Assembly (NCBI GenBank): GCA_011523785.1
Contig: WTFW01000193.1
Coordinates: 1-62,352, forward strand
Length of the DNA stretch: 62,352 nt
Source of the DNA: Chloroflexota bacterium
GTDB lineage: Bacteria; Chloroflexota; UBA11872
Direction of reading: 5' to 3'
Shown here in pieces: positions 41,318 to 49,990 of the stretch; position 1 is the stretch's first letter, and the number at the start of each line of letters is the position of its first letter. Both the position numbers and the translations under genes were made by a program. The notes beneath the pieces were generated by a model. That model was not told where the DNA came from. It did not search any database and saw only the letters and a program-made list of their open reading frames with translations.

Positions 41318-42586
41318 GTGCGATCTTCGGTCGGTGCAGCCGGCTGGCGAAGGAACAGGCCCATTCCCCTGTTCGGTGAACTCAAGCGTCCGGCGGATGC
41401 CGGCGACATCCGATCGCTGACCTTTGACGAGTCCGAATTTCAGCGCCGCCACGAGGCGCTGCGGACCGCGATGCGGACCGAAGGATTGGACGCGCTGGTG
41501 TGCACCTTTGCGCCCAGCGTCTGCTATGTCAGCGGCTACGAGACGCTGGCGTCGTTCGCGCCCATGTTCCTCATCGTCGGGACTGACCGCGAGCCCACGC
41601 TGCTGGTGGACGACTTCGAGGCCTTCAACGCCATCGTGTCGAGTTGGGTCGAGGACGTGGTCACGTTTCCGTGGGGAGAAGATCCCGCCGCCGTTCTGGT
41701 GGACGTGCTGCGGCAGCGGGGCTGGGCCAGGGCGAGGCTGGGCTGGGAGCACCATCAGCACGGCGGGGCGTACCAGAGTTATCTGCGCGCCGCGGAGTCG
41801 GTGGGCGCCTCGTGGAGCTACGTCCACTTGCTGGTGGACGGGGTGCGGGCGCGGAAGAGCGCCGCCGAGATCGCCGCCATTCGTTCCGCCGGGGCGATCA
41901 CGCCGCGCGGATTCGACGCCGCCCGGGCCGAGCTGCGCCCGGAGGCGCCCGACACCAACGTGGCGGCGGCCGCCTATCGGGCGTTGGTGGGCGCCGGCAG
42001 CGAGCGCATGTCGATTCAGCCCATCGTCACCGCCGGCCGGAACTCCGGCATTCCGCACACGACGTTCGGGCGTTCACGGCTCACGCCCGGCCATCCGGCG
42101 ATTCTGGAGTGGGGCGCGTGCGTCAAGCGCTATACCGCGCCCATGATCCGCACGGGCGTGATCGGCGAGCTGGCCGATCCGCTTTGGGACGCGATGTACG
42201 CGGCGTGCCTGGCGGCGGTGGAACGAACGATCGCCGGCATGCGGCCGGGGGTGTCCACGCGCGAGCTCGGGGAGCACGCATCCGAGCCGCTCAACGAGTT
42301 GCCGCCGCGCGTCTTCAGGGACGGCCTTCGCGGGTATTCGGTGGGGCTGAGCTTCGAGCCGGACTGGCTGGACGTGCCCGGGCTGCGAATTAGTCCCCCC
42401 GTCGGCCACAGCGAGCGGTTGCTGGCCGCCTATCCAACGCTTGAGCCCGGCCACGTGTTTCACGTGCGGGCGGTGGTGCGCGACGTGGGCCGGGCGGGCG
42501 TGGGCGTGAGCGAGACGGTGGCCGTCACCGCCGACGGCTGCGAGGTGCTGACCGACTATCCGCGCGACCCGATTCGCCTCGGCTAG
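41318..42586 (+). CDS. M24-fold (creatinase/aminopeptidase P-like) protein lacking metal ligands
   Basis: 422 residues, GTG start. The two-domain creatinase layout is present: an N-terminal domain (ALRTAMRTEGLDALVCTFAP; NVCYVSGYET-like region) and a C-terminal pita-bread domain (ARKSAAEIAAIRSAGAI; GRNSGIPHTTFG; LEPGHVFHV; GVGVSETVAVTADGCEVLT). Compared with Xaa-Pro peptidases the D, D, H and first E metal ligands read E, A/P, S and R, while IPH and the last E remain. It is therefore probably a metal-free amidinohydrolase/ectoine-hydrolase-like enzyme or a pseudo-enzyme. Substrate unknown. Confidence 0.82.
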   Translation: MRSSVGAAGWRRNRPIPLFGELKRPADAGDIRSLTFDESEFQRRHEALRTAMRTEGLDALVCTFAPSVCYVSGYETLASFAPMFLIVGTDREPTLLVDDFEAFNAIVSSWVEDVVTFPWGEDPAAVLVDVLRQRGWARARLGWEHHQHGGAYQSYLRAAESVGASWSYVHLLVDGVRARKSAAEIAAIRSAGAITPRGFDAARAELRPEAPDTNVAAAAYRALVGAGSERMSIQPIVTAGRNSGIPHTTFGRSRLTPGHPAILEWGACVKRYTAPMIRTGVIGELADPLWDAMYAACLAAVERTIAGMRPGVSTRELGEHASEPLNELPPRVFRDGLRGYSVGLSFEPDWLDVPGLRISPPVGHSERLLAAYPTLEPGHVFHVRAVVRDVGRAGVGVSETVAVTADGCEVLTDYPRDPIRLG

Positions 42587-42639
42587 CGGACGACCGGGGG
42601 AGACCGAGCCATGTGAGCCGGCGGTTGGGCCGTTGCGGC

Positions 42640-43701
42640 TCAGGCGAAGCGGTCGGGTCCGAAGGGTCTGAGGAGCGGGTCCAGGCGGCCGTCGCAGATG
42701 AGGTCGGCCACGAGTTCGGCAGTGACCGGCGCCAGGGCGATGCCCTTGGTGAAGTGGCCGGTGGCGACGACCAGGCCCTCGACGGGAGTCGGGCCGATGA
42801 CGGGAAAACCGTCGGCCGACTGGGGGCGGAAGCCCATCCAGGTCTCCACGATCTCAGCGTTGGCAAGCCCGGGGACGATGGCGGCGGCATCGCGGTGGAC
42901 CTGCCGGATGGCGTCCGCGTCGATGTGCGCGTCGAAGCCCACGTCTTCCTGGGTGGCGCCGAGGGCGACCCGGCCGCCGGCGCGCGGGACGATGACGCCT
43001 TCGGGAAAGTTGACGGAGCGACGCGGTCCCTCGGCGCGGACCGCGCACATCTGGCCCTTGCAGGGCCGGACGGGCAACCGGAACCCCGGCGCAAGGCTCG
43101 CGCACCAGGCGCCCGCGGCCAGGACCACGGCAGGCGTCGCCACGATCTCATCGACCAGGTCCACACCCGTTACACGGCTGCCATCGGTCTCGATGGAGGT
43201 TGCCTTCGCGTCCGTTCGCACCTCGACGCCCACCGAGCGAACGGCGGACTCCAGGTCAGCGGCCAGCAGCCGCGGATCAAGCGATCCGTCAGCCGGGAAC
43301 AAGGCCGCGGTCTCCACGCGTCCCGTGCACAGCGGTTCCAGGGTGCGCAACTCCCAGGGCGTGAGCAACTCGGCTTCGTATCCGGCCTCCGTCAGCCAGG
43401 AAACCCGCGCCGTGAGTTCCGCCGATTCGTCGGCGGTGCGCGCCACGGCCAGCATCCCGTCGGAACACCAGTCCACCTCGTCAGCCCCGACGTTCTCCAG
43501 GAACTCCGGATAGGCCGCCAGCGACCGCCGCAGCAGGTCGAACAGCGGGCCGGGCCCAGCCCCGTAGTGATGCGCCGCGATCACCCCCGCCGCGGCCCAG
43601 GTGGACTCGCGCCCCGGGCGCCCGCGCTCGATCAGGGTGACGCTCAGGCCGCGCCGGCGTAACTCCCAGGCGCAGGCCAGGCCAACGATGCCCCCGCCCA
43701 C
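42640..43701 (-). CDS. FAD-dependent amine oxidoreductase (ThiO/DAO family)
   Basis: 353 residues as listed from GTG 43701. The FAD Rossmann loop GGGIVGLACAWEL, ESTWAAAGVI, the C-terminal FRPQSADGFPVIGPTP and GHFTKGIALAP are typical of glycine oxidase ThiO and related D-amino acid or sarcosine oxidases. The GTG start omits the first beta strand: upstream codons read DAAVV in frame, but no ATG, GTG, TTG or CTG occurs before the previous gene's TAG. The true start is therefore unresolved. Neighbours are sugar-acid or hydroxy-acid catabolic genes, so amino-acid catabolism is as likely as thiazole synthesis. Confidence 0.85.
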   Translation of the reverse strand: MGGGIVGLACAWELRRRGLSVTLIERGRPGRESTWAAAGVIAAHHYGAGPGPLFDLLRRSLAAYPEFLENVGADEVDWCSDGMLAVARTADESAELTARVSWLTEAGYEAELLTPWELRTLEPLCTGRVETAALFPADGSLDPRLLAADLESAVRSVGVEVRTDAKATSIETDGSRVTGVDLVDEIVATPAVVLAAGAWCASLAPGFRLPVRPCKGQMCAVRAEGPRRSVNFPEGVIVPRAGGRVALGATQEDVGFDAHIDADAIRQVHRDAAAIVPGLANAEIVETWMGFRPQSADGFPVIGPTPVEGLVVATGHFTKGIALAPVTAELVADLICDGRLDPLLRPFGPDRFA

Positions 43702-43767
43702 GACGGCCGCATCCGCGGTTCTCTGGCGGCTCGCGGTCTCTACACCTTTCGGCGTTGCAGGCTCTGC

Positions 43768-44562
43768 CTACGCCCCGTCGACGGCCGCGCGCAGGGCTTC
43801 GCCGTTCTGCGCCCACCAGTTGGAGAGGATGCCGAGGTCGGTGCCGATCGAGAAGTGGGTGACGCCCATGTCGAGGTAGCGCTTGGCGTGGTCGGGCGAG
43901 CCGATCTCGGCGCGCGGCTGTATGCCCATGCCCAGCGCGGTCTTGATGACGTAGGCCTCGGCTTCGCGGACCTCAGGGGCGCCGCCCTGGCCGGGCTTGT
44001 CGATGCTCATGGCGTAGTCGGTGGGACCGAACTGGACCATGTCCACGCCGCCGACGCCGAGCACGTTTTCGAGATTGCGGACGGCCTCGTCCTTCTCGAT
44101 CATCAGCATCACCACGGCTTGTTCCAGCGCATCGACGAAGGCTTGGCTGCCGCCTTCGCGTCCGTAGCCCACGTCACGTCGGGCGCCGGCGCCATGGACG
44201 CCGCCCGTGGATGGCGTGCTGGCGCGAACGGCCTGCACGCACTCGCGGGCTTCCTCCGGGGTTCGCACGTCGGCGAACAGCACGTTCTGAATGCCGGAGC
44301 CGATGGCCCGCACAGTCAGGTAGGTCCGGGGCTCCTGTTCGATCTTCATCATGCCGCTGAAGTTGTCGAAGAGATCGATGGCGCGCCCGATGTTCTCCAG
44401 CGCGTACAAGTCGTAGGGCGCGTACTCGGCCACGAACTCGACGTAGTCGTACTGACCGGTCTGGCCGACCAGTTCAACGATCGCCGGCCAGGAGATCATG
44501 ACGTGCGTGCTGTAGCTGGGCTTGCCGGCATCCAGCAGTTCGCGAAGACGGTTGGGGCGCAT
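43768..44562 (-). CDS. HpcH/HpaI aldolase family protein
   Basis: 264-residue TIM-barrel class II aldolase cleaving or forming 2-keto-3-deoxy acids. YVEFVAEYAPYDLYALENI, VRAIGSGIQNVLFADVRTPE, VMLMIEKDEAVRNLENVL (metal-binding glutamate), VDMVQFGPTDYAMSI (aspartate) and RAEIGSPDHAKRYLDMG follow the family. Substrate not readable. On the same strand as the enolase-superfamily gene (77-nt gap) and the FAD oxidase, suggesting a small catabolic operon. Confidence 0.9.
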   Translation of the reverse strand: MRPNRLRELLDAGKPSYSTHVMISWPAIVELVGQTGQYDYVEFVAEYAPYDLYALENIGRAIDLFDNFSGMMKIEQEPRTYLTVRAIGSGIQNVLFADVRTPEEARECVQAVRASTPSTGGVHGAGARRDVGYGREGGSQAFVDALEQAVVMLMIEKDEAVRNLENVLGVGGVDMVQFGPTDYAMSIDKPGQGGAPEVREAEAYVIKTALGMGIQPRAEIGSPDHAKRYLDMGVTHFSIGTDLGILSNWWAQNGEALRAAVDGA

Positions 44563-44639
44563 GGAGGTTTACCAGTCCGTGTCGGCTGCCGCGCAGTGTT
44601 TCACACCGCTGGTCGCCTCGCCCGCAGGCGGCGAGGCGC

Positions 44640-45752
44640 TCAGGCCACCAGGTATTGGCTGAGCCCCTCCCAGTTGACGTTCATGCCAAGGCCGGGACCC
44701 TGCGGGAGACGAACCGTGCCCCGATCAGTCAACTCCAACTTCTCGTGAAACATGACCTCGTTCAACCCGGCCACGTTGGGGTTGTAGAACTCCAGGATCA
44801 GCGGCATCGGGAAGGCGGCGAGCAGGTGAATGTGAACTTCCTGCAGGCCGTGGGGCGCAATGGGAATCTCGTAGGCAGCGGCCAGGGCGGCGACCTTGCG
44901 GTATTCGGTGATGCCGCCGAGCACCATGGCGTCGGGGTTGAGGATGTCCACGGCTCCGGTCTCGAGGAGTTCGCGGAAGCCCCAGCGGGTGTATTCGTTT
45001 TCTCCCGCCGCCACCGGAACCGTTGACGATCGAGCTGTCGCGGCGCTGCCGCGCATGTTGTCGGGCGAGACCGGCTCCTCGAACCAGAAGGCGTCGTATT
45101 CCTCGAGGATTCGGGCCATGCGCACCGCGTCGGCCTGCACGTAGGCGTTGTTGGCGTCCACGAGGAGGTCGATGTCGGGGCCGATGGCGTCGCGTACGGC
45201 GCGAATACGGACTTCGTCTTCCCGCAGCGGGACGGCGCCGACTTTCATCTTCACGGCATTGGCGCCCTGTTCCACGTAACTGAGCATCTCGTCCTGCAAC
45301 TCGGCCAGGCCCTTGCCCTCGGCGTAGTAGCCGCCGGCGATGTAGGCGCGAACCTCGTCCGTGAAGCCACCGAGCACCTGGTAGAGCGGGCACTCAAAGG
45401 ACTTGGCCACGATGTCCCACAACGCGATGTCAATGGCGGAGATTGCCCGCGTGGTCAGACCCTTGCGGCCGAAGATCTTGGGCTGGTAGAGCGAGTCCCA
45501 GATCCGTTCGACGTTGCGCGGGTCCTCGCCGATTAGGGCCTGCCGCATGTCGTTGACGGTGGCGATGGTGGCGTCGCCGTCCGCCCTCGCCGCGATGCCG
45601 CCCGCGCCGCAGATACCAAAGCCCTCCAGGCCATCGTCCGTTGATATCCGCACGACCACGCTCTTGGACGCGGTGTAGGTGTACTTGCCATTACTGATCG
45701 GCGTGTCGTACGGCTTGGCGTACAACGCGGCGGAAACCTCGGTGATCTTCAC
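44640..45752 (-). CDS. Mandelate racemase / muconate lactonizing enzyme family protein
   Basis: Enolase-superfamily enzyme of 370 residues from GTG 45752 (KITEVSAALYAKP). The capping domain is followed by the barrel with the KMKVG lysine, metal ligands in VDANNAY, FEEPVSP and AGENEY, and the late HGLQEVHIHL histidine region. This places it with sugar-acid dehydratases/racemases rather than OSBS. The reaction is unknown; acid-sugar dehydration feeding the HpcH/HpaI aldolase next door is a reasonable inference. Confidence 0.88.
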   Translation of the reverse strand: MKITEVSAALYAKPYDTPISNGKYTYTASKSVVVRISTDDGLEGFGICGAGGIAARADGDATIATVNDMRQALIGEDPRNVERIWDSLYQPKIFGRKGLTTRAISAIDIALWDIVAKSFECPLYQVLGGFTDEVRAYIAGGYYAEGKGLAELQDEMLSYVEQGANAVKMKVGAVPLREDEVRIRAVRDAIGPDIDLLVDANNAYVQADAVRMARILEEYDAFWFEEPVSPDNMRGSAATARSSTVPVAAGENEYTRWGFRELLETGAVDILNPDAMVLGGITEYRKVAALAAAYEIPIAPHGLQEVHIHLLAAFPMPLILEFYNPNVAGLNEVMFHEKLELTDRGTVRLPQGPGLGMNVNWEGLSQYLVA

Positions 45753-45816
45753 GCGGCGGCTCGCATCGGCTGAAGGGAACGCGCGCAGCAAACCACGAGG
45801 GCGGGCCGGCGGTCAA

Positions 45817-46668
45817 TCACTGGCGCGTGACGCTGGGCTGGTTCACCACCACGAATGAAGTCTCAGCCGCCACGGCGCCGTCGACGGTGATCTCCACTGC
45901 ATGCTCGCCGAGGCAGTTCGCCTCGTCCACGTAAAACGCAAAGAAGCCGCGGCGAAGCGCCTGTTGCGGACCGGTTTCGTAGTCGCCGCCGCAACTGGCG
46001 GAACTCCAGCGGAAGCCGAGTCGGGCGCCCTCGCGCACATCGCGGAATTCGACGCTGATGTAGATGCGATCGTCGAGCCCAAATACTTCCGACACGTCCT
46101 GCGGACGCTGGAGACCATCCACGGTGAGCGCGGTGGCGATACGACCGACATTCGCGCGCAGCGGCGTGGGCGCCGGCGTAGGACTCGGCGAGGGCGACGC
46201 CACCGGCGCCAGGGTTGCCGTCGGCGATGCCGTCGCGGCCGCCGTGGTTGGGTCGGGGGACGGCGACGGCGATGCGACCGGCGGAGCGGTTGGCGACGGG
46301 CTTGGCGAAGGCGGCGCCACCGTGCCGCTTGCCGTGGGCGGCGGCTGGGTTGGGGGCGCCGTGACGGCGGGCGTTCCGCTGGGTGGCGTGGGCGTCGTCG
46401 CCGGCGCCGTGGGCGAAGAGGTTGAGGCGGCACGCGGCACGGCCGCCACGGGTACCGTCGTTGGCGTCATTGGCGTCGCCGCGACCGTCGGCGCCGGGCT
46501 CTCGGCGGCGGGCGGCGGCCGCGTGGGGACTGTGACACTGGGCGTCTCCGCGACAGCGCCATTGCACGCCGCCAGGGAAGCCAGTATCAGCCCCAGGCAT
46601 ACGTAGCGAATCGACGCCCTGGCACGGGACCTCGCTCGTGTTGTGCAGCGTCGCACGGTGGCCCTCAA
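45817..46668 (-). CDS. Secreted Pro/Thr/Ser-rich lipoprotein
   Basis: 283 residues. Signal peptide with a basic head and lipobox LAAC at about residue 35. Residues about 40-168 are a low-complexity spacer of P, T, S and A (PTQPPPTASGTV; PSPSPSPTAPP repeats), then a compact C-terminal beta domain (VDGLQRPQDVSEVFGLDDRI; WSSASCGGDYETGPQ) with a CxG...C pair that could form a disulfide. The layout fits a cell-surface protein standing off the membrane on a flexible stalk. Function unknown. Confidence 0.75.
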   Translation of the reverse strand: MRATVRRCTTRARSRARASIRYVCLGLILASLAACNGAVAETPSVTVPTRPPPAAESPAPTVAATPMTPTTVPVAAVPRAASTSSPTAPATTPTPPSGTPAVTAPPTQPPPTASGTVAPPSPSPSPTAPPVASPSPSPDPTTAAATASPTATLAPVASPSPSPTPAPTPLRANVGRIATALTVDGLQRPQDVSEVFGLDDRIYISVEFRDVREGARLGFRWSSASCGGDYETGPQQALRRGFFAFYVDEANCLGEHAVEITVDGAVAAETSFVVVNQPSVTRQ

Positions 46669-46823
46669 CAGTCGCCGCAGCCTTTATCGAGCGTCCGGCT
46701 CGGACTCAACCAAGCAGCCACGACACTCTTCCAGCGTGCGCCAAGTCTACCAACGACAGTCCTTTTGCCCTTAGTCACTATGAGACCGGAACAGATGGTC
46801 ACTACGTTACGTGAGGTGTGAAA

Positions 46824-47807
46824 TCACTTTCCGCTGAGTTCCTCACCCAAGCGCGCCAGCACCTGCTCGGTCGCAACGTCGAGCGGTTCGGCCAGGGTAG
46901 CGCCAGCGGCGAGCGCATGGCCGCCGCCACCGAAGGTCGCTGCCACGCCGTCGATCCGCGCCTGCCGCGAGCGCAGGCTCACTCGGGTGCGCGCAGCGTC
47001 CATTTCGTAGAAGACGGCCACGGCCTCCACGTCCGCGATGTCTTGCAAGGCATTCGGAATGCCCTGGGCATCGGCAATGCGGGCGCCGACGTCCGCCGCC
47101 ATGCGTGCGCTGACCTGGGTCCAGACGATCTGCCCGTCCTTCGACCGCACCGCCGCGGCCAGCGCGGCGCCCAGCAGCCGGGACGCCTCGAAGGTTCGCA
47201 CGTTGAGCACCCGACGTGGGATGTCCGACGTGACACCGCCGAGCGCATGCAGTCCGGCGGCGGCGCGCAGCGTTCGCGGCCCGGTCTCCTTGGTCTGAAA
47301 CCCCAGCGTGTCGGCCACCAGCCCGGCCTGCAGCGCGATCGCGCCGTCGCGCGAAATGCCGCCGCCCAGGGTGCTCAACAGCATCCAGATCACTTCCGCC
47401 GCGGCGGCGGCGTCCGAAACCACGTAGTTCACGTCGCCATATCGCTCGTTGGTGACATGGTGGTCAATGTTCACGATCGGACGAATCGCGCGCAGCGCCG
47501 ATCGGACTCCCTCGTCCGGACTCAGCAGATCGATGCTGGCCGTGTCGACGGAAAAAAGGATGTCAAATGGTCGACCGTTCGGCGGCGCCGACAGCACGTC
47601 AGCAGTCAAGGCCCGGAACCGCGCAGTGCCCGGGATCGAGGCCATCACCGGGTCGATGTTCTCGGGCTGATCGACCGCCAACACGGGCGCCGCACCGCAC
47701 GCCTCGAGAATCGACGCCAGGCCAAGGGCCGACCCAAGGCTGTCGGGGTCCGGGTTCCGATGTGAAACGATCAGCGGACGCTTGGCCCGCCGAATCTGAG
47801 CCACCAC
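46824..47807 (-). CDS. nrnA: DHH/DHHA1 phosphoesterase (NrnA-type nanoRNase / pAp phosphatase)
   Basis: 327 residues. Motifs: VSHRNPDPDSLGSALG (H16, D20, D22 metal site), LFSVDTAS, NIDHHVTNERYGDVN (DHH), and the C-terminal DHHA1 motif FGGGGHALAAGA. NrnA-type enzymes degrade 2-5 nt RNAs and dephosphorylate pAp; some members also hydrolyse linear di-nucleotides such as pApA. With a c-di-AMP receptor homolog in this window, a role in c-di-AMP breakdown is possible but not shown. Confidence 0.9.
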   Translation of the reverse strand: MVAQIRRAKRPLIVSHRNPDPDSLGSALGLASILEACGAAPVLAVDQPENIDPVMASIPGTARFRALTADVLSAPPNGRPFDILFSVDTASIDLLSPDEGVRSALRAIRPIVNIDHHVTNERYGDVNYVVSDAAAAAEVIWMLLSTLGGGISRDGAIALQAGLVADTLGFQTKETGPRTLRAAAGLHALGGVTSDIPRRVLNVRTFEASRLLGAALAAAVRSKDGQIVWTQVSARMAADVGARIADAQGIPNALQDIADVEAVAVFYEMDAARTRVSLRSRQARIDGVAATFGGGGHALAAGATLAEPLDVATEQVLARLGEELSGK

Positions 47808-47998
47808 CGCGCCGCGTGCGTCAGGCTGACAGGATGCGTCGCGGATGGCTGAGTGTCCTTGGGCGTCGGGGCGCAGTCTGCGCCCATCTTATCGGCGCAG
47901 CGGGCCATTTCGGGACCCCGTTACCGGCTGAGCGGTTTCGCGTGCTAGGTTCAGGGGAGCGAACGGAACACTGTGTCCAACAGTCGTTGGGGGATCGC

Positions 47999-48466
47999 AT
48001 GAGCGCGGTTGAAACGGGCGAACGCATTGGCCTGCCGCAAGACAAGCCACCGGCCGAGCGGATGTCGCTGCCGATGGCCGCACCGCCGCCACCCGAACCG
48101 CCCGCCGCGGTGACGCTGTCCCAGCGCGCCGCCCGCGCCTTTCGCGAGATCCTGGAGGGCAAGGGCGAGTCTTACGGAGCGCTGAAGGTCGCCGTCATGG
48201 GCGGCGGCTGCGCCGGCAACCAGTACGCCATGGCTATCGCCCGCGCGCCCGAACCCACCGACATCGTCCTGGAGTCCCGCGGCGTGGACATCTTTGTCGA
48301 CAGCTCCAGCGCCCACATGATGGTTGGGGCCGAAATCGACTTCGTCGACAGCATGATGGGCCGCGGTTTCACGGTCAGGAACCCGAGCGCCGAGCAGACC
48401 TGTGGTTGCGGGAGCTCCTTCAACACCAACGGCGGTGGCGTCAAGCCGGGGGGCTGCACCGCCTGA
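47999..48466 (+). CDS. A-type iron-sulfur cluster carrier (IscA/ErpA/HesB family)
   Basis: 155 residues from ATG 47999 with GGGGGA upstream. An unusual 37-residue proline-rich N-terminal tail precedes the HesB-like domain (VTLSQRAARAFREILEG). The three ligand cysteines are present: one in GGGCAGNQY and a CGC pair in EQTCGCGSSF. It carries or transfers Fe-S clusters to apo-proteins. A stand-alone gene, divergent from nrnA and convergent with murE; no suf or isc partners nearby. Confidence 0.88.
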   Translation: MSAVETGERIGLPQDKPPAERMSLPMAAPPPPEPPAAVTLSQRAARAFREILEGKGESYGALKVAVMGGGCAGNQYAMAIARAPEPTDIVLESRGVDIFVDSSSAHMMVGAEIDFVDSMMGRGFTVRNPSAEQTCGCGSSFNTNGGGVKPGGCTA

Positions 48467-48479
48467 GCGCCGGCTGCTC

Positions 48480-49979
48480 TCAGCCTCCGCCGTAGCCCAG
48501 ATCGGCCAGCGCCTCGCGGGCGGCCGTGGCTTCGTCCCACGGCGCTTCGCGGTCTGCAAACTGAATCGACTGCTCGTGGCCCTTGCCGGCCAGCACCACG
48601 GTGTCGCCGGCGCGGGCCAGTTCGAACGCCCGAGCGATGGCCTCGCGCCGGTCGTGAATGGTCTCGAAGCGCGCGCCGCCGCCGGTGCTCCCGGCGATCA
48701 CGGCCCGGGCAATGTCCCCGGGGTCTTCGCGTCGCGGGTCCTCGTTGGTCACGATCGCCACGTCCGCCCCCTCCCCCGCGGCGCGGCCCAGCATCGGGCG
48801 CTTCTCCTCGTCCTGGTCCCCAGCGCTGCCAAACACCGCCAGCACCCGGCCCGAGGTGTGCGTTCGGACCTCGGCCAAGCAAGCGGCCAGCGCGGCCGGC
48901 GTATGCGCAAAGTCCACAATCACTCGGAACGGCTGGCCCGCGTCGATGGTCTCCATCCGACCCTTTACAGGGGCGAACGAGGAAAGCCGCTCCACGCCGG
49001 CCGACACGTCGCCGGTAATGCTGCCAAGGCAGGCCACCGCGGCCGATACGTTGGCCACGTTCCAGCGGCCGCGCAGGCGCGTATGCGCCTCCCAATTGCC
49101 CCAGGGCGAGGAGCCGGCGACGACCAGTCCGTCAGGCGTGACGCCAGCGCAGCGTGCCGAGACGTCTGCCGGATTGGCTTGCCCGAAGCTCACGACGTCA
49201 ACAGGGCATCCGTCGGCGAAGCCAGCCGTCACGGGATCGTCGGCATTGAGCACCGCGGCCTTGCCGCGTCCGTCGTCCGGACCCTGGGCCAGCAGGTCGA
49301 GCAGCCGACGCTTGGCCGCGCGATAGGCCTCCAGCGAGCCGTGCAGATCGAGGTGCTCATGGGTCACGTTGGTGATCACGGCCCGGTCGAAGGCAAAGCC
49401 ATCCACGCGCGCCAGTTCCAGGGCGTGGGACGCCACTTCCACCACGGCCCAGGCATCACCGCCCTGAACCATGCGCGCCAGCAGGCGGGCCACGGTGGGA
49501 GCTTCAGGAGTTGTGAGTCGTCCGGTCTTTTTCAGATCGGCCCCACCGGCCCGCGTGTTGACGGTGGTCAGCTCGCCGACCCCGGGCACGTATGCGCCCA
49601 GCATCCAGGCGATCAGTCGCGACGTGCTGGTCTTACCGTCCGTGCCGGTTACCCCAACCAGCCCCAGCCGGCGGTCCGGCTCGCCCCAGAATCGTCGCGC
49701 CAGGCTGGCCAGTGCCACGCGACCGTCCGGCACGATCGCCAGACCAGCCTCGGCCGGCGTCTCGATCGGACGTTCGGCCACGATCGCCGCGGCGCCCGCG
49801 GCCAGGGCGGCGGGTACATAGTCGTGGCCGTCGACCCGTAAACCTCGCCGGCAAACAAAGCACGACCCCGGCCGTACGTCGCGGGAGTCATGGACGACGT
49901 CCCCAATGGCCGACGCGGGCGCCCGAATCAGCTCCGCCCCCGGCAGGCCCGCGATCAACGACTCGAACGTCACATCCAC
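48480..49979 (-). CDS. murE: UDP-N-acetylmuramoyl-tripeptide synthetase
   Basis: Mur ligase adding the third stem-peptide residue of peptidoglycan. About 499 residues from GTG 49979. The ATP loop GVTGTDGKTSTSR (109 onward) includes K116; NTRAGG and VTHEHLDLHG and the late domain (VIVDFAHTPAALAAC; LAVFGSAGDQDEEKRP) are as in MurE. The amino-acid selectivity motif is NEDPRREDP, in the position of DNPR of diaminopimelate enzymes, so mDAP is likely but not certain. It starts 11 nt after the FemAB-like stop. Confidence 0.92.
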   Translation of the reverse strand: MDVTFESLIAGLPGAELIRAPASAIGDVVHDSRDVRPGSCFVCRRGLRVDGHDYVPAALAAGAAAIVAERPIETPAEAGLAIVPDGRVALASLARRFWGEPDRRLGLVGVTGTDGKTSTSRLIAWMLGAYVPGVGELTTVNTRAGGADLKKTGRLTTPEAPTVARLLARMVQGGDAWAVVEVASHALELARVDGFAFDRAVITNVTHEHLDLHGSLEAYRAAKRRLLDLLAQGPDDGRGKAAVLNADDPVTAGFADGCPVDVVSFGQANPADVSARCAGVTPDGLVVAGSSPWGNWEAHTRLRGRWNVANVSAAVACLGSITGDVSAGVERLSSFAPVKGRMETIDAGQPFRVIVDFAHTPAALAACLAEVRTHTSGRVLAVFGSAGDQDEEKRPMLGRAAGEGADVAIVTNEDPRREDPGDIARAVIAGSTGGGARFETIHDRREAIARAFELARAGDTVVLAGKGHEQSIQFADREAPWDEATAAREALADLGYGGG

Positions 49980-49990
49980 CGTGACTCGCC

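Noticed and set aside
43701-43770. HpcH/HpaI aldolase-oxidase fusion by TAG readthrough
   Set aside because: The frames agree, but there is no readthrough signal and no known fusion; kept only as an option under the start problem.
48402-49841. 479-codon plus-strand frame over murE
   Set aside because: Anti-sense shadow of murE; composition typical of complementary GC-rich codons.
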